A DNA stretch of 64,000 nucleotides from Desulfovibrio ferrophilus (GCF_003966735.1 NZ_AP017378.1:1783501-1847500), one strand, 5' to 3'. Counted from the first letter of the stretch, positions 27,318-36,708 are shown. Made by a program: numbers and translations. Notes: a model not told the origin generated them from the sequence alone.

Positions 27318-27344
27318 GCCCCGCTCCGGCGGGGCTTTTCTTTT
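27318..27344 (+). terminator. Terminator after tRNA-His
   Basis: GCCCCG and CGGGGC form a stem around CTCCGG, followed by TTTTCTTTT, 13 bases after the tRNA 3' end. Confidence 0.9.
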
Positions 27345-27597
27345 GCCGATTTCAAACTCGGCACTCCCGCCCGCAAAGCGCTGGGGATTTATACCCCGGG
27401 CCGGTCCAAAACAAAAGTGAATTCCCCGTCGCCATGTCCGTACTGTGCCTGCTCCATATCGCATTCAACAACCGCCCTGCAAAGTCTTGCACTGGCAGGA
27501 CGTAACCTATACAACTGCTTGACCAAACCGCTGCCCTTGCACCGGGAAGCAGCACCAACCAGAGAGAACACACAGAGACAGAAGAGACAGAATTCAC
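27345..27597. other. Intergenic stretch without a recognisable gene
   Basis: About 250 bases between the tRNA-His terminator and the next secreted protein. Short open frames exist on both strands, but none has a ribosome site or family resemblance. No repeat or structured element was seen. Confidence 0.6.
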
Positions 27598-28062
27598 ATG
27601 ACACCCATTATGCACATCACTACAGTCAGCCTTCTCTGGGCAGCTCTTTCTTTATGTTCATCAACTCTTCTCATTGGCCCTGATTCAGCCTTTGCCGCGA
27701 GCAGCGTTCCCATCCAATTCCAACTCCCAAGCAACCCCGGCGGCAAGGTCAATATTTCATCGAAGGACCGTGCGGCCATCGCCAGCACCTTGTCCGGCTA
27801 CAGTGACCTTATCGCCAATGTCGCGGTCGTGATGCGAGGCTTTGACGTCAACCCCTACATGACCGAAGGGCACACCACTCGCATGGCAGCCTTCTCCCTG
27901 AGCCTGACCCTTAAAAACGGAAGCTGCCTCTGCTCGAAAATGCGCAAGGTTCCAGAAGACAATCTGGGCCGAAGCATTCAGGAATGCATCCGCCACTGTG
28001 TCCGGCGATATCAAAAAAAGACAGGCGGAGAAGAGGCCACGGTCAATCTGACCAATCTCTGA
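27598..28062 (+). CDS. Secreted hypothetical protein
   Basis: 154 residues. A signal peptide (hydrophobic HITTVSLLWAALSLCSSTLL, likely cleavage after SAFA near residue 33) marks it as exported. The mature part begins SSVPIQFQLPSNPGG and contains four cysteines (SCLC, QECIRHC) that could form disulfides. No family is recognised. It is a single gene. The ribosome site is weak (AGAGAC). Confidence 0.6.
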   Translation: MTPIMHITTVSLLWAALSLCSSTLLIGPDSAFAASSVPIQFQLPSNPGGKVNISSKDRAAIASTLSGYSDLIANVAVVMRGFDVNPYMTEGHTTRMAAFSLSLTLKNGSCLCSKMRKVPEDNLGRSIQECIRHCVRRYQKKTGGEEATVNLTNL

Positions 28063-28131
28063 TTTTGCCCACCAAAAAAGGCCGCTTGGGCGACCTTGTG
28101 CTTTGATCATACAGGCGAGCTGCGCTCCGGC

Positions 28132-28371
28132 TTACAGAAATCCAACTTCGCGCATGGCCAATTTCAGATATTTCCAAGCCTCTGCACTGCTGACCTTCTT
28201 GAAATTGTCCTTGAGGTCACTCTTGGCAAACGCACCGATACGCCAGCGCCCCTTCACATGCACAAGGGTTTCGTGCAGCTCGGCTGAGTAGACCATCACT
28301 CTGTCGGTCTCGTCATCCACCATCGCCAGAGGAGTGGTGGAAAAGCGGGTGGCAATTAAATTATTAGTCAT
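28132..28371 (-). CDS. Small hypothetical protein
   Basis: 79 residues, no signal or membrane segment. The chain is evenly mixed, with a central LHETLVHVKGRWRIGAFAKSDL stretch that could be a beta-hairpin followed by helices near the end (AEAWKYLKLAMREVG). It lies downstream of selB on the same strand, 149 bases apart, and faces the secreted protein. The ribosome site is poor. Coding is supported mainly by the natural composition; no function is assigned. Confidence 0.5.
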   Translation of the reverse strand: MTNNLIATRFSTTPLAMVDDETDRVMVYSAELHETLVHVKGRWRIGAFAKSDLKDNFKKVSSAEAWKYLKLAMREVGFL

Positions 28372-28519
28372 ATTAGGTAGTTATCAAAGTTTGAAAAAGG
28401 ATATTACCGAGGCAAATCCAATCAAGCAAGAGGGGAACAGGCCAAAAACGAAAAATACTATCCCCTCTCACATGATACCCACAAATAACAGCCGTTTATA
28501 ACGCGCTCGCAAGAAGTCA

Positions 28520-30427
28520 TCAGCGCTTGCGAAGCCTGCGCTTATCCCCCACTCGCACGGTGAGCTTGTCTTTGTCGAAATGCTCCAGAAGCGGGATGGC
28601 GAATTTTCGAGAAAGCCCGGTGATGGTCTTGAAGTCCGGGGCCGCCATTTCACCACTCTGTTCCAGAAAACTGACCACCTTGGAACGGATGGACCCCAGA
28701 GCCTCGGCATGGAAGAACATGTCCTCCTTGACCTTGACCAGTTTACCCTGCTCCATGAGCAGCCTGAACACGCCTGCGGCTTCCTTGTAGCTCACTCCCA
28801 GCGGCTCCAGCACATCTTTCAGATTGGGTGGTGTCTCACCGCCTGAGGCATAGGCCCCGAGCACGGCTTCCCGCAATTTTTCCTGATCCGCAGCCAGACT
28901 GACCTTGTGCCCCTTCAGACGCAGAGCTTCGGCTTCAGCCACCAGCTCGCCGCGTTTGAGCAACCGCTCCACAATGGCGTGGAACAGGCGTTCCGGCAGT
29001 GCACGGCCCCATGTGGAGGCCAACTCACCACGCAAGACGCCCTGCTTCATGGGATCCGTCTTGTGGAAGGCATCCACGAATGCCAATGCGGATTCACAAA
29101 GTTCATCAACGACCTGGCCCGAGGCGTACCGACGCGTCTCGCGTTCAAACAAAAAGGCCTCACCCTTACTGAGCAACGATTGCAAGGCCTTGTCCAAGGC
29201 TTTGGCCTCCAGCCCGGCCATAGTCCTGAGCTGTGCAAGGGACAAGCCCTCGGCTCCGGCCAGGGTCAACTGCATTCCGAGCACGGCTTCCTGATCATCA
29301 ACGGACAGCCCGGTCAAACGCGCCAGCCCGGATTCATCGAATCGCTTCACCTTGCGGCCCAGTGGATTCAGGATGCGCCCTCCCGCAATGGTCCGAAGTG
29401 GCGAAAAGGATCGCAACACAATGCGATCGCCATAGACCCCGGGTAGCGGCTCGGGCAGGCGAATCTGACAGATCACCTTGTCGCCGGGGCGCAGGGCATC
29501 ACGATCCAGCAAATGAATTCGTGCCAGCACTTCACGTGCTCCGTGGTGCAGGTGCACCTCGCGGCGATGCTTCAGCTCACGACCGGCAGAAGGCAGATAG
29601 TCCAACTCCACATCCCAGACCAGGCTGGGGAACAAGGACCCCGGACGTGCCAGCACCTCGCCACGGGTCACATCCTCCACCTCCAGTCCGGCCAGATTCA
29701 CGGCCGTACGCCGCCCGGCGGGGGCCTCGGTCACGCTCGTACCGTGAGATTGCAACCCGCGCACCTTGGTGACCGTTCCTTTGGGATACAGACGGACATC
29801 CTCCCCCTCGGAAATACTGCCGGAGACCAGCGTCCCCGTAACCACGGTGCCGTGTCCCTTCATGGTGAAGATGCGATCCACAGGCAGACGGAAAAGATCC
29901 GAACGACGGTGGCTGTCATAAGTTCCTGCAAGCTCGGCGATGGCAGCTCGTAGCTCATCCAGCCCCTGGCCCGTATGTGCAGACACGGGCATGATCGGAG
30001 CCTCGGCCAAAAAGGTATCCGCCAACGCACCGGAGACATCATCCGTGACCATCTCCAACCAATCCTCGTCCACCATGTCGGTCTTGGTCAGAGCCACCAA
30101 GCCGTGCCTGATTCCCAACAGAGTGCAAATTTCCAAATGCTCGCGGGTCTGGGGCATTACGCCCTCGTCAGCCGCGATCACCAATAGCGCAAAGTCCACC
30201 CCTGCGGCCCCGGCCACCATATTCTTCACGAAACGCTCGTGTCCGGGGACATCGATGACACCCAGCCTGCCCCCATCGGGCATATCCAGAAATGCGAATC
30301 CCAACTCAATGGTGATGCCGCGTTTCTTTTCTTCCTTGAGCCGGTCGCAGTCGATGCCCGTGAGAGCCTTGATGAGAGTCGTCTTGCCGTGATCGATATG
30401 TCCGGCGGTGCCCATGATGAGCGGCAT
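28520..30427 (-). CDS. selB: Selenocysteine-specific elongation factor SelB
   Basis: 635 residues. The GTPase domain starts MPLIMGTAGHIDHGKTTLIKA (P-loop in GHIDHGKT, residues 9-16), with the switch region KRGITIELGFA and DVPGHERF; TKTDM is the G4 motif. Three further beta-barrel domains and a C-terminal run of winged-helix repeats follow, the part that binds the SECIS hairpin in SelB. It carries Sec-tRNA to UGA codons. selA lies 3.4 kb upstream on the same strand, separated by a VOC gene, a HEPN-like gene and an aminopeptidase. Confidence 0.96.
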   Translation of the reverse strand: MPLIMGTAGHIDHGKTTLIKALTGIDCDRLKEEKKRGITIELGFAFLDMPDGGRLGVIDVPGHERFVKNMVAGAAGVDFALLVIAADEGVMPQTREHLEICTLLGIRHGLVALTKTDMVDEDWLEMVTDDVSGALADTFLAEAPIMPVSAHTGQGLDELRAAIAELAGTYDSHRRSDLFRLPVDRIFTMKGHGTVVTGTLVSGSISEGEDVRLYPKGTVTKVRGLQSHGTSVTEAPAGRRTAVNLAGLEVEDVTRGEVLARPGSLFPSLVWDVELDYLPSAGRELKHRREVHLHHGAREVLARIHLLDRDALRPGDKVICQIRLPEPLPGVYGDRIVLRSFSPLRTIAGGRILNPLGRKVKRFDESGLARLTGLSVDDQEAVLGMQLTLAGAEGLSLAQLRTMAGLEAKALDKALQSLLSKGEAFLFERETRRYASGQVVDELCESALAFVDAFHKTDPMKQGVLRGELASTWGRALPERLFHAIVERLLKRGELVAEAEALRLKGHKVSLAADQEKLREAVLGAYASGGETPPNLKDVLEPLGVSYKEAAGVFRLLMEQGKLVKVKEDMFFHAEALGSIRSKVVSFLEQSGEMAAPDFKTITGLSRKFAIPLLEHFDKDKLTVRVGDKRRLRKR

Positions 30428-30587
30428 GCACTGTCTCCTTGAAAACCGTGTTGCAATATGATTTATGCAGAGTAGGTGAAATCGCTGGCGGCCTCAAGCT
30501 ATCCGAACTTGCTGAAGAACCGTCATCGGTCTAGCTCTTTGAGAGGAAAACCGATAGCGTAGCCCAAACCACACAAGGGGAAACACG

Positions 30588-31073
30588 ATGAGCATTACCT
30601 TCGAAGGGCCCGCCGTGTTCGTGGCGGACATGAACTCGGCCAGAAAATTCTATGAAGGCCTGTTAGGCCTTGAAGTCCAATTCGCGGTGGCCGAGGCTTA
30701 CACGGCTTATGCGGGTGGCATGTCGTTGTGGTCCGCAGCAAGTGCCAGCGAACTGATCCATGGCTGCACTCCGGCTGAACAGCCCGGTCCACAGGGCCGC
30801 AGCAATTTCGAACTCTATTTCGAAACCGAGACCATCGTCGAGTCCTGGGACAAGATCGAATCCGCAGGCGTGCCCATTGTGCACGGAGTACGCGAGATGC
30901 CTTGGGGGCAACGCTGCTTCCGAATCCAGGACCCGGATGGACATCTGGTCGAAGTGGGTGAACCCATGCCCTTGGTCATCCGCAATCTGCTGAAAACGGG
31001 CCTTTCCCCACAGGAAGTGGCCGACCGCACCATGGCCCCGCTGGAAATGGTTGAAGCCGTGGCCAAGGGCTAA
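30588..31073 (+). CDS. VOC-family (glyoxalase-like) protein
   Basis: 161 residues. It has the paired beta-alpha-beta-beta-beta units of the vicinal oxygen chelate fold: ITFEGPAVFVADMNSARKFYEGLLGLEVQF at the start and QRCFRIQDPDGHLVEVGEPM in the second half. Such proteins include glyoxalase I, dioxygenases and resistance proteins, so the reaction cannot be named. A C-terminal helical tail (~35 residues: NLLKTGLSPQEVADRTMAP ...) is unusual and resembles a short HTH-like segment. AAGGGGA precedes the ATG. It ends at a strong terminator. Confidence 0.8.
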   Translation: MSITFEGPAVFVADMNSARKFYEGLLGLEVQFAVAEAYTAYAGGMSLWSAASASELIHGCTPAEQPGPQGRSNFELYFETETIVESWDKIESAGVPIVHGVREMPWGQRCFRIQDPDGHLVEVGEPMPLVIRNLLKTGLSPQEVADRTMAPLEMVEAVAKG

Positions 31074-31114
31074 TAACCACTCGTTCTCCGCCACACCCGA
31101 ACCCAAGCCAATTA

Positions 31115-31153
31115 AAAAGCCGCCTCTCAAATGAGAGGCGGCTTTGTTTTTTA
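31115..31153 (+). terminator. Terminator after the VOC gene
   Basis: AAAAGCCGCCTCTC and GAGAGGCGGCTTT pair around a 4-base loop, followed by TTTTTT. It lies about 40 bases after the stop. Confidence 0.92.
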
Positions 31154-31308
31154 CCTTGGCACAGAAAACAGAACTTACCCAACAAAACAATCTACAATCA
31201 TTTATTTTCACATTACCTATTGCCTTAGTGTCATTGCCTAGCGAGACAGAAAAAAACAAGCATCTCTATATCACACATAAACCACGCTATTGCCTGTTAA
31301 ATCACTGA

Positions 31309-31857
31309 CTATCTTATCCTAGAATGCGGTACACCAATTAAGCTAGACAACCTTTCAAATGTAATTTCATCAATAAACTTCATTACCTTGAAAAAGTAGA
31401 GATATTTCTCATCATCATACCAAGGCAAAAGCACCATCATAGGATCAGACTTGTCTTTTATTGACTGAAGATTCATAACCCGCTTAATCTCTTCCTCTTT
31501 TTTCTTTCCTCCAGCTGGCCTATACAAATGATAGTCCCTGCCCAATGACACATGCGAATGGGCAATAGCATTTCGAGTCGCATGTATATACTCTATCAAT
31601 TTCTTTTCATCTTTTGTGATATCATCCTCAAATAAATCGAAAAACTCGCCCATAACATTTTTAAATAGCTTCTCCCAATAAGCTGCTCTCTTCAAGTGCA
31701 ACTCGTTCGGCACCCTTTCTGGAGTAGAAATAAATGCTTTGATTTTATCAGGATTGTTCCGAAGGATAACAAGATCTGACATTTGGCACTGAATCCATAC
31801 AGTATACATAAACAGCTCGCCAGCACGAATCAGTGTCTCTTTAGGCCTATCCAACAT
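31309..31857 (-). CDS. HEPN-like protein in an AT-rich patch
   Basis: 182 residues from the ATG at 31857 (GGAG 7 bases upstream; the upstream ATG at 31893 has no site). Largely helical. Residues 95-100 read RNAIAH, fitting the R-X4-H core of HEPN nucleases, followed by SHVSLGRDYHLYRP. HEPN proteins often act as RNases in toxin or antiphage systems, but many HEPN-like proteins are inactive. It is clearly more AT-rich than the genes on both sides and has no antitoxin-like neighbour, which suggests recent gain. Assignment rests on one short motif. Confidence 0.5.
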   Translation of the reverse strand: MLDRPKETLIRAGELFMYTVWIQCQMSDLVILRNNPDKIKAFISTPERVPNELHLKRAAYWEKLFKNVMGEFFDLFEDDITKDEKKLIEYIHATRNAIAHSHVSLGRDYHLYRPAGGKKKEEEIKRVMNLQSIKDKSDPMMVLLPWYDDEKYLYFFKVMKFIDEITFERLSSLIGVPHSRIR

Positions 31858-32315
31858 TTTCGTCTCCACAACGTTTAAACAACACTCATTCAATATATCA
31901 AAGCCACATATCGTTACATCTCAATTGATAAAAGTGCAATTATGACTCATACTCAGAACTGGAGTCAGGTGAAAAGCATAATAACCACAAACATGACGCT
32001 AAAAGAGACTCCTTCACTGCAGAAAATCCACCCACAAGGACACGTTAAAATGACAAATAAGCTAGATGCATTATTTATTTAGACATTTTTAACGACTAAA
32101 ACTTAGAATCAATTCAGAAAACTGAAAAGGCTTCCAGCGAATCCCTGAAAGCCTTTACTTTTAAGCTGAGAGCACGGCAATCACTACTCCCCTAGGGGCG
32201 TTCAATCGCCGCGAGGGGTAGGCACGAAAGCAAAGCAAGGCCGACGCAATACCTAACGAGTGGAGAAGCGACTTCTCTTTTCAGGGCGTTCAAAAATGGT
32301 CAGATGCTAGGCGCA
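31858..32315. other. 550-base intergenic region with three hairpins
   Basis: No open frame here looks real. Its left half is AT-rich and featureless. Its right half is GC-richer and contains a terminator-like hairpin at 32126-32162 (AAAGGCTT paired with AAGCCTTT), a bulged stem at 32184-32221 (CTA..CCCCT with AGGGGTAG, enclosing GGCG TTCAAT CGCC), and GAGAAG-CGA-CTTCTC followed by TTTT at 32263-32282. A plus-strand small RNA from about 32163 to 32282 would explain the layout, but no known family was recognised. Confidence 0.45.
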
Positions 32316-32316
32316 A

Positions 32317-32369
32317 AAAAAGCCCAAGCTCGACGCGTATATGACAATACGCGAGAGTTTGGGCTTTTT
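32317..32369 (-). terminator. Long bidirectional-looking terminator after the M18 aminopeptidase gene
   Basis: AAAAAGCCCAAGCTC pairs with GAGTTTGGGCTTTTT (one G-T), and an inner CGCGTAT/ATACGCG extends the stem. A and T runs flank both ends, so it can work on both strands. It lies 40 bases past the aminopeptidase stop. Confidence 0.92.
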
Positions 32370-32408
32370 AAAACAACAAAGCAGATGGCTGTTTTTCAGC
32401 GCCCTGCC

Positions 32409-33797
32409 CTAGCTTTCTAGGAAGGCGCGATAGGCCTGAATGGAAGCATAAACATCAGCCTTCGAGGACACCTCAAAGGGACTGTGCATGGAGAGCACTC
32501 CGGGTCCGAAATCGATGACATCCATCCCGTAGACGGCCAGGAACTTGGCCACGGTGCCACCACCGCCCACATCGACCTTGCCCAGTTCGGCCATCTGCCA
32601 GGGCACTCCGGCCTTGCTGAGCATGCCGCGCAGCCAACCTACGTATTCGGCGTGGGCGTCATTGGCCCCAACCTTGCCACGATGGCCGGTGAACTTGCAG
32701 AACACGGGGCCGTGGCCCAGCAGCGAGGAGTTGAGCTTCTCGTGGACGTCCTGATAGTCGGGGTCCAGAGCACCATGCACATCGGCAGACACGGCCTTGG
32801 TGTTCAGGAATATCTCGGACAGACGAGTCTCGGGTTCCCACTCACGCGCCAGGTCTTCCATGCAGTATTCAAAGAACAGGCTCTTGGCGCCGGTGGCACC
32901 CTCGGAGCCGATCTCTTCCTTGTCCCAGTAGAGGGCGATCTGCGTGTGTTCGGGCTGTTCGGTGCTGTTCAGAAAGGCTTCCAAAGTGGCAAAACTGCAC
33001 ACGCGGTCATCCTGACCGTAGCCACCGATGAGGGAGCCGTCCAAACCGACAAAACGGGCAGGACCGGCGGGCACCACCTGCATCTCGGCGGAGAACAGGT
33101 CCTCTTCCACGATGTCGTACTTCTCGTGGAGCAGTTCCAGCACACGCTGCTTGATGGGTTCCTTGGGCTCATCTCCCTTCTTGGACTTGGCCGGGGCATG
33201 ACCCAACACAATGTTCAGCTTCTCGGCCTCAAAGGCCTTGGTCACTGTTTTTTCCATCTGGGCATAAGCCAGATGCGGCAACAGATCGAGGACCGTCAGC
33301 ACCGGGTCGGTGGGATCTTCGCCGATATTCACACGCACGGTCTGGCCATCGGCCTTCACGACCACGCCGTGCAGGGCCAGAGGGCGCGCCAGCCACTGGT
33401 GCTTGCGGATTCCACCGTAGTAATGGGTCTTGGCCAGGCCCACGGCGCAGGATTCGTAGAGAGGATGCTGTTTCAGGTCCAGCCGCGGGGTGTCTACATG
33501 GGCACCCACAAGGCGCACGCCCTCTGATAATGGACGCTTGCCGCGCCGAGCCAAAAACACGGTCTTGCCACGCATCACGCGCACGACCCTGTCCTTGCCG
33601 TAGCCTTCCTCAAAGCCAGCGGCTTTGACTTTTTCCAAAATGAAATCAACAGTTTCACGTTCAGTCTTGCACTGCGAGATGAAATCGATGTAGCGGGTGG
33701 CCACGTCATCCATGGCCGCAATATCCTGCTTGGAGGAATAGACATCCCAGCAGTTCTTGGTTTCGTAGTTCAACTCGGGCTTCTTGGTCTTGGCCAT
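32409..33797 (-). CDS. M18-family aminopeptidase
   Basis: 462 residues. The family motifs of cocatalytic M18 metallopeptidases are visible: VGAHVDTPRLDLK (first metal His and Asp), GGYGQDDRVCSFATLEAF (bridging Asp), WDKEEIGSEGATGA (catalytic Glu pair), ADVHGALDP and, near the end, VLSMHSPFEVSS (last metal His). These enzymes remove N-terminal Asp/Glu or other residues from peptides in the cytoplasm. AAGGAG precedes the ATG. It sits 28 bases after selA on the same strand, so the two may be co-transcribed; a role in selenocysteine metabolism is not implied. Confidence 0.93.
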   Translation of the reverse strand: MAKTKKPELNYETKNCWDVYSSKQDIAAMDDVATRYIDFISQCKTERETVDFILEKVKAAGFEEGYGKDRVVRVMRGKTVFLARRGKRPLSEGVRLVGAHVDTPRLDLKQHPLYESCAVGLAKTHYYGGIRKHQWLARPLALHGVVVKADGQTVRVNIGEDPTDPVLTVLDLLPHLAYAQMEKTVTKAFEAEKLNIVLGHAPAKSKKGDEPKEPIKQRVLELLHEKYDIVEEDLFSAEMQVVPAGPARFVGLDGSLIGGYGQDDRVCSFATLEAFLNSTEQPEHTQIALYWDKEEIGSEGATGAKSLFFEYCMEDLAREWEPETRLSEIFLNTKAVSADVHGALDPDYQDVHEKLNSSLLGHGPVFCKFTGHRGKVGANDAHAEYVGWLRGMLSKAGVPWQMAELGKVDVGGGGTVAKFLAVYGMDVIDFGPGVLSMHSPFEVSSKADVYASIQAYRAFLES

Positions 33798-33825
33798 GTA
33801 TGAATCTCCTTGAGAATGCGTGTCG

Positions 33826-35226
33826 TTATTCAGCGTTCAGGACCTGCTGCAAAGCTGCGGAGGCCAATTGAAATTCCTTGTCTTCCAGAGTCCGTGGGTC
33901 CAGACAAAAGCGATCATCCTCGATGCGCCCGATGAGTGGCGGAGTCGTGTCGCGCAGTCGCGCTTTCAATTCGTCGGCCGCCATCTTTGTGCTCGGTTCC
34001 ACGGTGACCAGTGTCGTCGGCAGATCACGCTCCGGGAAAGAGCCCCCGCCCACACGGGACACACCCGGGACCAAATCCACAGTCGCCGTATCCCCCAGGT
34101 CCCTGCCCAGACGATTCTTGAGTCGTCTCGCTCTGACCTTGAGTTCATCGGCAGTGGCAGTAATCATCTTCAAGGTGGGCACGGACCGCCTTGCCGTCAA
34201 GGGGTCCAAATACAGACGCAAGGTGGCTTCGAGAGCGGCAAGTGTCATCTTGTCGATGCGCAGGGCCCGGTTCATGGGGTTCTTCTTGATCTTGTCGATC
34301 CAGCGTTTGGTGCCCACGATGATCCCGGCCTGCGGCCCGCCCAGGACCTTGTCGCCAGAGAAGGAGACCACATCCAGTCCGGCGGCCACGGCCTGCTGCA
34401 CGGTGGGTTCATCCAATGCACCACCACCGAAGTCGAACAGACTGCCGCTGCCCAGGTCCTCGATTACGGGCAGGTCGTGCTTCTGCCCAAGGGCAGCCAA
34501 CTCGGAAGCCGACACTTCCTTGGTGAAACCGATGACCCGGAAATTGGAACAATGTACCTTCATCAGCGCACCGGTATTTTCGTTGATGGCATCCTCGTAG
34601 TCATGAAGATGAGTGCGGTTGGTGGCTCCAACCTCGCGCAGGATGGCCCCACTCTTTTCCATCACGTCCGGAATACGGAAAGAACCGCCGATCTCCACCA
34701 GTTGCCCGCGAGAGACGACAACCTCGCGTCCCTTGGCCATGGTGTCCAGAATGAGCATTACGGCGGCGGCGTTGTTATTGACCACCAGGGCGGCCTCGGC
34801 TCCGGTCAGACGACACAAGAGCGGCTCCACATGGCTGTAGCGGCTGCCACGCTCACCCGTTTCCAGAGCAAATTCGAGATTCGAGTAATGGGCGCAGGCG
34901 TCGCTTACGGCCTCCATGGCTTGCGGCGCAAGGATGGATCGACCAAGATTGGTGTGAATGACCACGCCTGTGGCATTGAGCACGCGCCGAAAATGCGGAC
35001 GCGCACCACTGCGCACGGCAACCCGCAGGCCGGGCAACAGGACATCAAGCTTCAGTCCGGCAGGGTCTTCTATGCTCCCCTCACGGATATCTTCGCGCAG
35101 AGCCTCGAACGTGTCATTCACCAGGTCCTTCAGCAGGAGCCGGGGCAGGAGTGCAAGCTCCGGGTCCTCCAAAAGCGCTGCAAGCGCCGCGTCCACTGAC
35201 GGCAGATGCCGATACAGATTCGCCAT
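33826..35226 (-). CDS. selA: L-seryl-tRNA(Sec) selenium transferase
   Basis: 466 residues from the ATG at 35226 (GGAAGG upstream); an upstream frame extension has no site. SelA is PLP-dependent and converts Ser-tRNA(Sec) to Sec-tRNA(Sec) with selenophosphate. Family blocks include RRVLNATGVVIHTNLGRS, the YSNLEFALETGERGSRY stretch, EDLGSGSLFDFG and the PLP-lysine motif SFSGDKVLGGPQAGI. Together with selB it shows that this organism uses selenocysteine. The selD and selC genes were not found in the window. Confidence 0.96.
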   Translation of the reverse strand: MANLYRHLPSVDAALAALLEDPELALLPRLLLKDLVNDTFEALREDIREGSIEDPAGLKLDVLLPGLRVAVRSGARPHFRRVLNATGVVIHTNLGRSILAPQAMEAVSDACAHYSNLEFALETGERGSRYSHVEPLLCRLTGAEAALVVNNNAAAVMLILDTMAKGREVVVSRGQLVEIGGSFRIPDVMEKSGAILREVGATNRTHLHDYEDAINENTGALMKVHCSNFRVIGFTKEVSASELAALGQKHDLPVIEDLGSGSLFDFGGGALDEPTVQQAVAAGLDVVSFSGDKVLGGPQAGIIVGTKRWIDKIKKNPMNRALRIDKMTLAALEATLRLYLDPLTARRSVPTLKMITATADELKVRARRLKNRLGRDLGDTATVDLVPGVSRVGGGSFPERDLPTTLVTVEPSTKMAADELKARLRDTTPPLIGRIEDDRFCLDPRTLEDKEFQLASAALQQVLNAE

Positions 35227-35451
35227 ATTCGCCTTCCGTATGAATAAGGGTCCAGTTGTACTCAAACTGCCGGGAATGCTACCCGTTCGCCAGCCCTGCC
35301 GCAAGTCCCCACAACTCCATCACACAGAGGCACAAACGTGCCTCGGCCTGAGTGTGGACAGACCACAACCCAATGCCTCGAGTATCAGGGCAAGTGCGGG
35401 AAGCAAGAACGGCATCATTAACAGCATGTAATGATCGAGAATCGTGTGGAC

Positions 35452-36708
35452 CTAGATGGATACATCCGGTCCGTGCATGCCCAGATGCTCGGGATGCAAG
35501 GCAAAGAATTCTCCCAGCAGATACAAGGAGCCACAAATCAGTACGGGGCCATTCAGGCTGGCCACATGCTCCAGAGCCTCCGCCATGTCGCGGACCCCAT
35601 GAGCACGCTCACCCAAGGCGACGGCCAGAGGACCAGACGCCATGGCGCGCTCCATGTCTGGTAGCCCCGTGGCAAAGATCGGACCCTGCGTCAGGGATTG
35701 CACCTGCTGAGCCATGGACCGTAAGTCCTTATCCTGCATGCAGCCAAAGATCACGGCTTGGGGTTCAATACCCTCGGTACGTAGCGTCGCGGCCAGGGCA
35801 TCCAGAGCCTGGGGGTTATGCGCCCCATCCAGAATCAATTCCGGCTCACCGGAAATACACTGAAAGCGCCCGGGTAATCGGGCTTGTGACACCCCCTGGA
35901 TACACGCCTCCAAATCAAGAGACAGGTGCATGGATCGAGTCAAAAGCTTCCAGGCAGCAAAAGCCAAACGGGCGTTGGCAATCTGGTGCGGCCCCAGCAT
36001 ACCGGGTGCCAGGACAGGACAAACGGCCCCCTGGGCCGTTACACCATCCAATAATGCAGTGCGGAGACGCGCGGCAACATCCATGAGCGCGGACTTGGCC
36101 TCGGGGTGTTGTTTGGCGGTCACGGCCAAAACTCCCGGACGCATGGCCCCGGCCTTGTCCCTGGCAATGGCATCCAGCGTGTCTCCCAGAATCTGGGTAT
36201 GATCCAACCCCACGGGCGTGAACACCGTGAGGTCCGTTTCCAGAGCGTTGGCAGCGTCGTATCGCCCCCCCAGCCCGGCCTCCATCACGGCCACGTCCAC
36301 GCCAGCGCGGGCAAAGGCCAAAACTGCCAGTACAGTGATGAATTCGAAATAGGTCAATCCATCATCGCCCGAAGCATGGAAGACTTCATTGGCCAACCCG
36401 GTCCAAGACGACTCGCTCAGCATGCAGCCATTGACGAGCACACGCTCCCGAGGGGTTACGAAATGTGGGGAGGAATAGAGCCCGACGCGCAAGTCGTGAG
36501 CCGAGGCGATCTCCGCCAGATAACGAGAGGTGGAGCCCTTGCCATTGGTGCCCACCACATGCGCCACCTTGTACGGCGGACGGGTCAGCCCCAAGGTAGA
36601 CAGGGCCTTGGCAACCCTTGAAAGGCCAAGCTCCATATGGAACATGCCCAGCCCGTCAAGATGGGCCATGACTTCGTTGAAATTGCTGAACCTAGAAATC
36701 GTAGACAA
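35452..36708 (-). CDS. folC: Bifunctional folylpolyglutamate/dihydrofolate synthase
   Basis: 418 residues from a TTG at 36708; the ATG 13 codons later would cut into the family N-terminus (FNEVMAHLDGLG), so the TTG is preferred. The ATP site VVGTNGKGSTSRYLAE is intact, as are SSPHFVTPRERV, EAGLGGRYDAANA and DGAHNPQALDAL of the Mur-ligase fold. FolC adds glutamate to folates in the cytoplasm. Its start overlaps the end of the phosphodiesterase-like gene by 17 bases, so translation is probably coupled. Confidence 0.92.
   Translation of the reverse strand: MSTISRFSNFNEVMAHLDGLGMFHMELGLSRVAKALSTLGLTRPPYKVAHVVGTNGKGSTSRYLAEIASAHDLRVGLYSSPHFVTPRERVLVNGCMLSESSWTGLANEVFHASGDDGLTYFEFITVLAVLAFARAGVDVAVMEAGLGGRYDAANALETDLTVFTPVGLDHTQILGDTLDAIARDKAGAMRPGVLAVTAKQHPEAKSALMDVAARLRTALLDGVTAQGAVCPVLAPGMLGPHQIANARLAFAAWKLLTRSMHLSLDLEACIQGVSQARLPGRFQCISGEPELILDGAHNPQALDALAATLRTEGIEPQAVIFGCMQDKDLRSMAQQVQSLTQGPIFATGLPDMERAMASGPLAVALGERAHGVRDMAEALEHVASLNGPVLICGSLYLLGEFFALHPEHLGMHGPDVSI

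Noticed and set aside
27230-27505. A 91-codon open frame running through tRNA-His
   Set aside because: It is read out of the tRNA itself (start inside the acceptor stem region) and continues through the terminator; no ribosome site or family resemblance.
32126-32282. tmRNA, 6S RNA or selC tRNA in the gap near the aminopeptidase
   Set aside because: A TTCAATC loop looked tRNA-like, but no acceptor stem, CCA end, long extra arm or tag reading frame could be drawn.
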